DNA of 64,000 nucleotides from Syngnathus acus. Lineage: Eukaryota > Chordata > Actinopteri > Syngnathiformes > Syngnathidae. The stretch spans positions 20,928,693-20,992,692 of the forward strand of contig NC_051088.1 in NCBI RefSeq assembly GCF_901709675.1, written 5' to 3'. Made by a program: the position numbers and the translations under genes. Below the pieces are notes generated by a model. The model was not told where the DNA came from. It saw only the letters and a program-made list of their open reading frames with translations, and did no database searches. Positions within the stretch are counted from its first letter, which is position 1. Every line of letters starts with the position of its first letter. This document shows, one piece after another, positions 60,501-64,000 of the stretch.

Positions 60501-62978
60501 TGATTTAGTCTTGCTGGTGTTAACTCATGAGCAGGTGCACCAATTTACAATCCTCTTTAAATCCAGCTCCAAATGTTACTGTCTCATTTCATGCATGACG
60601 ATGGTTTGCACCATCAGCTGCACCTGCAGAAGGTGTAAGAAGGTCACTTTCTAAAGCACTTACTGTACTTGTACGGTCTGTGAAATATTCCTTGTTCTCA
60701 TCAGGAACTCGGCAGGTCGGGCACGTTCTTTGCACATAAACATCCACAGGCACACAATCACGCAAGTCGGTCTTATTCCCATTGCCCATGACACTCCTGT
60801 CACCCGGGAAAGGTCAACACATTTACACTGTGACCTTTGAAAGTGCTGTGCTCTCAGGAGATGGAGAGAATTTTAATGGGCTACGAGACTGTCTTCGATG
60901 TGTTTTGACACGCATGTGTGTATTTATTCACCAGCAATAATCAGACATTTAGTTCATTCCAAGGTCTCACACCTAAACCTGGGGGAGCAAATAGTTACAC
61001 TTGATTAAAAACAGCAAACCACAGCAGGAAAAGCAAAAGGAAACTCTTGAAGCATCCTGCCGTCACGTCTCAGCACGCTGACGGATAAGTGTCTCATTAG
61101 GTGGTTAATGACTGGCATAAAGGACGGGGACATAAATGCGGAAGCCTTTGCCAGCTGCGACGCCGCTTTCATGTCAGCCATCTCGCCAGTTGGGGATTGG
61201 TCACGGTCCCTTTCACGGGAAGTAGACCAATTGTGTGTCACGCTGCGTTTCTTCCCCTCGGTGCCTTTCATGGTTGTTCAAGGATGTCGCAAGTCATTCA
61301 GAAAGAGAAGTCGTCGTCAATAAGAGGCTTGTAATTGGTGTTAAGCGAGACAACACGAGCTATAACTGCAGGGAACTTTACTGTTAATTGAATACCTCAG
61401 AGATGAATGAGAATTTGGTATTTTTTGCAAATTTGCATTTGTATACAATTGTACTGGCTGTATGCCTAATTTTGTGGCTACAAATTCAAATATTGTTATG
61501 AACGTCCTGACTAGTCACCATAAAAAAACGAGACTAGAAACTTAAGCCGCTTAATTTGATCATTGGCATCACCCCAACAACTACCGTATTTTCCGGACTA
61601 TAAGGCGCACCGGACTATAAGGCGCACCGTCAATGAATGGCCCATTTTAAAACTTTGTCCTTATATAAGGCGCACCGGACTATAAGGCGCACCATTAATG
61701 CATCATGTCAGATTTTTCAACCAAATCAAATCATTCTCCAGTTTATCTTTTTTATTTCAACTTCAGACGCAACGAGTTACTTTATAATCACAAAATAATG
61801 ATCCATAGTCTTTTTGATTCATGATTCATAGTCTTCAGCGGGCCACTTATGATTGATTTCATGACACAATGCTTCGGGAAAGTTTAAATTTAGGAATTTG
61901 GTCCATATATAAGGCGCACCGGACTATAAGGCGCACTGTCGGCTTTTGAGAAAATTTTAGGTTTTTAGGTGCGCCTTATAGTCCGGAAAACACGGTATAT
62001 ACACTTGTCAACTTGACCCATCTGCAACCATGATTTTTGTTTTCCCCCACTTTACATTCTGCCCACAGCCTGCTCAGCACGTGTGCAGCACACGTGGTGT
62101 GTTCTAATGAGTTAGATTGTAAGCATATTTATTTATAGGGTGTTTGCTTTGCTTTATAGTTTGTTTCTTTCAATGAATGTAAAATAATTTCTGACATACC
62201 AATAATGTATGTTAGTCATTGAGCTGCAGAGTAAAGGCGACACCTGTCGATGTGTGTGTGTGTTATACACAATGACATATAGGATGAGACTTCTCAAACT
62301 TCAAATAATGGATTTGCCAAAGGAGCTGATAATCAAGGAATAGCAAATAAAAATCTTTTTCCATTTGTGCCACACCATTGCTTTGCCAGAACCAGTTGCC
62401 AGGCAACCAAAGCTGAGAAGTGTCAGCCAAGAAATAATCTGCCACATAGCCAGCCTACTGTAATACTCTAAATTGTCATTTTCTCACTTTTAAATGTATG
62501 TGTTGAAAGAAGCACCAAGGGGTGTATTAGTCCACACTTGTAAACTCGAGCTGGTTGGTGGCAACAAAGTGTATTAGTCGTCAAGAATGTAAAACACCTT
62601 CATTCTCCAAAATGTGACATGAAAATTCCATCCATCCATTTGCTGTTAGTCCATTAAGCCCTGATTCATTTTAAAATGCTCGCTAAATAAAGTTGAGTTT
62701 GATGACCCTCTCGTTCCTGCAGAAATCACCACGCCAGCAGACACGGCGACGCCCACACTTCCTGCTCAGACCACCACTGTCATTGCATCCACCACAGGTA
62801 GCACCAAACTGTGCTAAAAAAAAAAGCTCACTGCTCATTAACCCTCACGGTTGTCCTCTTCTCTCCTCCACAGCGGCTAGCCCTTCACCAACTGATGGTG
62901 TGTGTGACTTTGAGCATGGTCTGTGCGGGTGGATGCATGACCCCAGCGCCCCCCTCCTCTGGTCCCTCCACAGCCATG
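32864..62978 (+). CDS. neuropilin-2 (nrp2a or nrp2b), 5' and central part, continues past window
   Basis: Single-pass cell-surface co-receptor for class 3 semaphorins (with plexins) and VEGF family ligands (with VEGF receptors), acting in axon guidance and in vascular and lymphatic growth. Thirteen exons join in one frame (658 codons plus 1 nt). Approximate residues are signal peptide 1-23, CUB a1 28-145, CUB a2 146-274, F5/8 b1 275-431, F5/8 b2 432-598, Thr/Pro linker 599-623 and start of MAM from 624. It is closer to NRP2 than NRP1: [45 protein letters not shown] and [11 protein letters not shown] are NRP2-type. The b1 C-end-arginine pocket set (Tyr, Trp, Thr, Asp, Ser, Thr, Tyr of NRP1) is complete. 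The linker is much shorter than in human. The second half of MAM, the TM segment and the tail are not in the window. The paralogue (a or b) is not decided. Confidence 0.95.
35211..35226. promoter_or_regulatory. Adjacent GATA and ETS motifs in nrp2 intron 1
   Basis: TTATCC (GATA on the minus strand) is followed four bases later by AGGAAG (ETS core), inside a non-repetitive stretch (about 35120-35240) that also has TTGATCCATTGAACCATCGATC. Paired GATA/ETS sites are typical of endothelial enhancers. Function is inference. Confidence 0.22.
35421..35470 (-). repeat. Fragment of dispersed (ATGG)n-ended repeat
   Basis: ATTTATCCATCCATTCTCCG followed by CAACC and AGTCCAGTTTACTGGAGG resembles the reversed 3' end of the dispersed repeat. 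Degraded. Confidence 0.45.
35681..35752. promoter_or_regulatory. Cluster of three GATA sites with an ETS core in nrp2 intron 1
   Basis: AGATAAGG at 35683-35690 overlaps AGGAAG (35688-35693). AGATAA follows at 35736-35741 and AGATAAGG at 35745-35752. Three same-strand GATA motifs in 70 bp with an ETS core suggest a blood or endothelial enhancer, in line with nrp2 expression in veins and lymphatics. Conservation and activity are untested. Confidence 0.28.
36571..36608. repeat. hAT-end-like repeat scrap
   Basis: GGTTGCATATGGCCCGCAAG followed by CCGCTAATTGAATACC resembles 'GCGGCCCGCGAGCCGCCAATTGAGTACC', a sequence common near the ends of fish hAT elements. No second end or target duplication was seen. 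Confidence 0.35.
37479..37656 (+). CDS. nrp2 exon 2: first half of CUB a1
   Basis: Acceptor TTTTTTGGCAG ends at 37478. It completes an Ala codon and encodes [20 protein letters not shown] onwards to IERLDCK (Lys split). It carries the first CUB cysteines and the conserved [10 protein letters not shown] and NFNPHFEIE motifs shared with NRP2. It ends phase 2 at donor AA|GTAAGA. Confidence 0.95.
37909..37958 (+). repeat. SINE-like repeat fragment
   Basis: GGGGGCAATTATTGGGTAGA followed by GTTCCTTGCTCGGGGGCACG resembles the 'gggcaattggggttcagtgccttgctcaagggcacctcagc' segment of common fish retroposons. Only about 50 bp. Confidence 0.45.
40933..41283. mobile_element. hAT-type MITE with 8-bp target duplication CTATACTG
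   Basis: The element spans 40941-41275 (335 bp) between two identical CTATACTG copies (40933-40940 and 41276-41283). Its ends, CCCGGATGTCAAACTCA and the inverted CAGGGGTGTCAAACTCA, match at 14 of 17 positions. The 8-bp duplication and the CAGGGGTG end are hAT hallmarks. It has no transposase. A long T/A-rich centre separates GGCCCGC-containing arms. It lies in nrp2 intron 2. Confidence 0.9.
42316..42376. repeat. GT-rich compound microsatellite
   Basis: Alternating GTGTTTGTGTAT and (GT)n units. Confidence 0.8.
42700..42840. repeat. AT-rich low-complexity tract
   Basis: An A-rich tract of AATAAAAATAATAATAAATA-like units. The minus-strand open frames across it are artefacts of composition. Confidence 0.85.
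43518..43699 (+). CDS. nrp2 exon 3: second half of CUB a1
   Basis: Acceptor TTTTTTTTCAACTCAG ends at 43517. It encodes (K)[18 protein letters not shown], then [19 protein letters not shown] and [19 protein letters not shown]. This completes the CUB fold with the Tyr/Asp/Glu cluster typical of calcium-binding CUB loops. The phase is 1 at donor ACAG|GTGAGA. Confidence 0.95.
45491..45580. repeat. Long (CA)n microsatellite
   Basis: About 90 bp of almost perfect CA dinucleotide, the longest in the window. It gives misleading Thr-His and Cys-Val open frames on both strands. Confidence 0.95.
45841..45866. repeat. (GT)13 microsatellite
   Basis: Uninterrupted GT tract about 260 bp after the (CA)n tract. 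Confidence 0.9.
46964..47382 (+). mobile_element. MITE copy 4, 'gtccgg' subfamily, complete
   Basis: TA then CCGTATTTTCCGGACTATAA opens it, and TTATAGTCCGGAAAATACGG then TA closes it. It shares its core with copies 3 and 5 (AATCATAAGTGGCCCGCTGA). About 419 bp with the TA flanks, in nrp2 intron 3. Confidence 0.88.
49867..50097 (+). CDS. nrp2 exon 4: first part of CUB a2
   Basis: Acceptor CATCTCAG ends at 49866. It encodes (G)[20 protein letters not shown], then [14 protein letters not shown] and [18 protein letters not shown]. The N-F-T sequon is a likely N-glycosylation site. [11 protein letters not shown] is an NRP2-type motif. It ends phase 1 at donor CAAG|GTAAGT. Confidence 0.95.
50098..51105 (+). 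other. nrp2 intron 4 (1.0 kb)
   Basis: GTAAGT to TTTATCTGCAG. No repeat or extra exon recognised. It carries a T/A run near 51043. Confidence 0.8.
51106..51261 (+). CDS. nrp2 exon 5: end of CUB a2
   Basis: Acceptor TTTGTTTATCTGCAG ends at 51105. It encodes (V)[20 protein letters not shown], then [20 protein letters not shown] and [14 protein letters not shown] is a second glycosylation sequon. It ends phase 1 at donor ACT|GTGAGT. Confidence 0.95.
51262..51515 (+). other. nrp2 intron 5 (254 bp)
   Basis: GTGAGT to TTTGCTTTGCTAG. Nothing further seen. Confidence 0.85.
51516..51685 (+). CDS. nrp2 exon 6: start of F5/8 type C domain b1
   Basis: Encodes [20 protein letters not shown], then [17 protein letters not shown] and [15 protein letters not shown]. 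It contains the first b1 cysteine and the pocket residues Tyr (FYDNRW), Trp (NRW), Thr (WTPSED) and Asp (SED). It ends phase 0 at CAG|GTCTGG, a non-consensus but valid GT donor. Confidence 0.95.
51686..52292 (+). other. nrp2 intron 6 (607 bp)
   Basis: GTCTGG to TTAATTCAAG. An open frame at 51827-52162 lies wholly inside with no motif. Confidence 0.8.
52293..52448 (+). CDS. nrp2 exon 7: middle of b1
   Basis: Encodes [20 protein letters not shown], then [20 protein letters not shown] and [12 protein letters not shown] (52 codons, phase 0 at both ends). Ser, Thr and Tyr of the C-end-arginine pocket lie in [10 protein letters not shown]. The donor is AAG|GTACGT. Confidence 0.96.
52750..52848 (+). 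repeat. (ATGG)n tetranucleotide, ~21 copies, at end of a dispersed repeat
   Basis: TATTATAGAAA leads directly into perfect ATGG repeats (52762-52848). 'TAGAAAATGGATGGATGG' is the usual 3' end of the dispersed repeat whose fragments are scattered in this window, so the tract probably grew from such an end. Confidence 0.85.
55475..55547. repeat. Fish dispersed-repeat fragment
   Basis: TGGGCAACTCCGGTCCTCGA followed by CCAGCACACTTGAATCACATG and ATCAGCTTTCAA resembles 'GGCAACTCCGGTCCTCGAGAGCC...CACACCTGATTCAAATGATCAGCT', a repeat seen widely in fish. One copy, truncated. The family name is not certain. Confidence 0.55.
56622..56645. repeat. (GT)n microsatellite
   Basis: Short GT tract with one TTT interruption. 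Confidence 0.8.
56758..56902 (+). CDS. nrp2 exon 8: end of b1
   Basis: Acceptor TTTCTTCACAG ends at 56757. It encodes [20 protein letters not shown], then [20 protein letters not shown] and LYGCQIT. The closing Cys of b1 is present. It ends phase 1 at ACAG|GTGTGT. Reading on into the intron stops after Gly-Val (GGT GTG TAA). Confidence 0.95.
56903..58126 (+). other. nrp2 intron 8 (1.2 kb)
   Basis: GTGTGT to CAATGGCCACAG. A second acceptor-like TTCCAG lies near 57240. No additional exon or repeat recognised. Confidence 0.8.
58127..58302 (+). CDS. nrp2 exon 9: start of F5/8 type C domain b2
   Basis: Encodes (D)[18 protein letters not shown], then [20 protein letters not shown] and [20 protein letters not shown]. 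It begins b2 with its first Cys. It ends phase 0 at CAG|GTACAA, a mediocre donor. If the intron is not removed, the frame stays open for nine codons and stops at TAG 58330-58332. Confidence 0.95.
58303..58724 (+). other. nrp2 intron 9 (422 bp), half of it a hAT MITE
   Basis: GTACAA to TTGGTTCTAG. The MITE at 58330-58536 begins only 27 bp after the donor and makes up half of the intron. No canonical AATAAA or ATTAAA was seen inside. Confidence 0.85.
58322..58544. mobile_element. hAT-type MITE with 8-bp target duplication CTTTTATC
   Basis: The element is 58330-58536 (207 bp) between identical CTTTTATC copies (58322-58329 and 58537-58544). Long inverted ends share TAGTGATGGGAAAATGAAGC and CATGAACCAGTTGTTG with small differences and a small indel, over about 38-48 bp. 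The 8-bp duplication places it with hAT elements. It is not related by sequence to the MITE at 40941. Non-coding, in nrp2 intron 9. Confidence 0.9.
58725..58904 (+). CDS. nrp2 exon 10: middle of b2
   Basis: Encodes [20 protein letters not shown], then [20 protein letters not shown] and [20 protein letters not shown] (60 codons, phase 0 both ends). VDLG...[11 protein letters not shown] is highly conserved in NRP2. The donor is AAG|GTGAGC. Confidence 0.96.
58905..58977 (+). other. nrp2 intron 10 (73 bp)
   Basis: GTGAGC to ATCTCTTGTAG. Very short. It contains no stop in the exon 10 frame, but its length is not a multiple of three, so retention would shift the frame and stop at about 58991. Confidence 0.9.
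58978..59122 (+). CDS. nrp2 exon 11: end of b2
   Basis: Encodes [20 protein letters not shown], then [20 protein letters not shown] and [19 protein letters not shown] is an NRP2 signature and Cys in LGCD closes b2. It ends phase 1 at CCAG|GTAGGA. Confidence 0.95.
59483..59504. repeat. (CA)11 microsatellite
   Basis: Uninterrupted CA tract in nrp2 intron 11. Confidence 0.85.
61582..61997 (-). mobile_element. MITE copy 5, 'gtccgg' subfamily, inverted relative to copies 3 and 4
   Basis: TA then CCGTATTTTCCGGACTATAA opens it, and TATAGTCCGGAAAACACGG then TA closes it. The asymmetric core (AGTCTTCAGCGGGCCACTTA) is reversed compared with copies 3 and 4. About 416 bp including the TA flanks, in nrp2 intron 11. 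Confidence 0.88.
62723..62797 (+). CDS. nrp2 exon 12: Thr/Pro-rich linker
   Basis: Acceptor TCTCGTTCCTGCAG ends at 62722. It encodes [20 protein letters not shown] then IASTTG, a mucin-like Thr/Pro/Ala stretch joining b2 to MAM and probably O-glycosylated. It ends phase 1 at ACAG|GTAGCA. Confidence 0.88.
62798..62873 (+). other. nrp2 intron 12 (76 bp)
   Basis: GTAGCA to TCTCTCCTCCACAG. Retention would stop quickly (TAA after six codons). Confidence 0.85.
62874..62978 (+). CDS. nrp2 exon 13: start of MAM domain
   Basis: Encodes (A)[18 protein letters not shown] then [17 protein letters not shown]-x-FE-x-x-x-CGW is the opening of a MAM domain, which mediates receptor dimerisation. It ends phase 1 at CATG|GTGAGT. 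The remaining MAM exons, TM segment and tail are beyond the window. Confidence 0.9.
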
Positions 62979-64000
62979 GTGAGTGTCCTCATCCACCTCT
63001 GCCTGCTCAGCTGTCAAGAAAGCTGATGTTGTCTCCATGTAGTGAGCTTTTGATGGACAAAAGGTCGACAGGGGAATCGATAGCAAACATGATGTAGCTT
63101 AGTAGAGTAACTGTTAGCGCTCCCAATGTTTCTATTTACCCCAGAGTGTTTTATGTGGCAAAATTCCATTTGGTCACAGAAAATCACACTCGCTCAAATG
63201 TATTGAATTTATCACCGAGTCGAGACAAGATAGGCTTTCTTACAATTAAATAGGTTTTTTTCTCCTCCTCATGCAACTCCTCCTATTTCAGTGTGACCAA
63301 GATAATTATTTCAATTGAAAATAAACTTAGACGGGTGTGTGTGCCAGACGTGCTGCTTTGTGTAAGAAACACACACCCAAACACTTGTACTGTATGTGAG
63401 GCGGCGGCAGCAAAAAAAAAAAAAAACTCAGTTGAGGAGATTCCAAAGAGATGCTCTCATTATTCAATGACAGACATCTACTAATTCAGGAAGTGTGTTG
63501 TGCTATTTCCAACCACTTTTGCCTCTCTTTTCTATATATCAGTGGATTAAAAGTGCAAACTTTGCCATATTACGGACTGTCGATTACCGAGTTGTTTTTT
63601 TTCTTTAAAGCATTGCCTTTTGTATAAAGTGGAATACATGTTTTTTATATATATATATTTTTTTAATGTATCTTTATTTCAAACATATTTAAAACATGAA
63701 AATAGGGAAAAAAAATAAATAAAACAAATAACACTTTAAAGTTGAAGGTCAAATGGTCTGGCCAAATGAACCCTATTCAAGAAAGATTTAGTTTTTTCCA
63801 TCTGGAGGGAATTAAACGTTTTTTTTGTCGAACACCGGATAGTACCGGGATCCATCTGATCTCAAGGGAGGACATTTTACTCCAGTGTGACCTATCGAGC
63901 GCCACGCTGTCTCTGACGCGGGGCTTCAAAGTGACGTCTTTCAATGCAGCATTCAAGGGTTCTCCTCAGATTAGTCCAAGTTGAAGCTTAGGTGCACAAG
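62979..64000 (+). other. nrp2 intron 13, 5' part
   Basis: Begins GTGAGT. It contains an A-run (about 63411-63426) and an AT-rich stretch (about 63630-63720). An 80-codon open frame at 63742-63984 shows no MAM similarity. The window ends inside this intron. Confidence 0.7.

Larger units (their letters stand above)
59123..62722 (+). other. nrp2 intron 11 (3.6 kb)
   Basis: GTAGGA to GTTCCTGCAG. It contains a short (CA)n (59483-59504) and MITE copy 5 (61582-61997). I looked for a phase 1 cassette exon coding for the human-like CGENC linker segment and did not see one. Confidence 0.75.

Noticed and set aside
63742-63984. Possible next MAM exon of nrp2
   Set aside because: The 80-codon frame does not resemble the MAM sequence expected after exon 13, and no phase 1 acceptor and donor pair fits.

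Overview
This window looks like teleost fish genomic DNA. The evidence is small exons with canonical GT-AG boundaries spread over kilobase introns, long (CA)n and (GGAT)n microsatellites, a tRNA-derived SINE with a fish-like body, and many short non-autonomous DNA transposons. Two genes lie on the + strand, in the order and orientation of the vertebrate PARD3B-NRP2 neighbourhood (human 2q33).

Layout. Positions 1-13472 hold the 3' end of a gene that is probably pard3b (Par-3 family polarity scaffold). I can support a 77-nt coding exon at 5881-5957 and the terminal coding exon at 13142-13472, followed by a short 3' UTR with AATAAA signals at 13833 and 13942. Positions 13948 to about 32280 are an intergenic stretch of roughly 18 kb with repeats and some possible regulatory DNA but no gene I can support. 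From about 32288 (GC box) and 32864 (start codon) to the end of the window lies most of a neuropilin-2 gene (nrp2, paralogue a or b not decided). Thirteen coding exons can be placed to the base. They join in a consistent reading frame for 1975 nt (658 codons plus 1 nt): signal peptide, CUB a1, CUB a2, F5/8 b1, F5/8 b2, a Thr/Pro-rich linker and the first part of the MAM domain. The rest of MAM, the transmembrane segment and the cytoplasmic tail lie beyond position 64000.

How the genes work. Neuropilin-2 is a cell-surface co-receptor for class 3 semaphorins and VEGF family ligands. The seven residues that form the b1 pocket for C-terminal arginine in NRP1 are all present here. Pard3b is a polarity scaffold. 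The two genes are neighbours by conserved synteny, with no sign of a shared pathway.

Mobile elements. Five copies of a TA-flanked palindromic MITE (CCGTATTTTCC...GGAAAATACGG) fall into two subfamilies. Two hAT-type MITEs have perfect 8-bp target duplications. There is also a decayed BED-finger hAT transposase fragment, a SINE, and scattered pieces of a repeat ending in (ATGG)n. The most notable observation is in nrp2 intron 9: the first three bases of a hAT MITE (TAG, 58330-58332) form the stop codon that would end a read-through product cut within b2, which resembles the known human soluble form s9NRP2. I found no bacterial-type system, CRISPR array, rRNA or intact tRNA gene.
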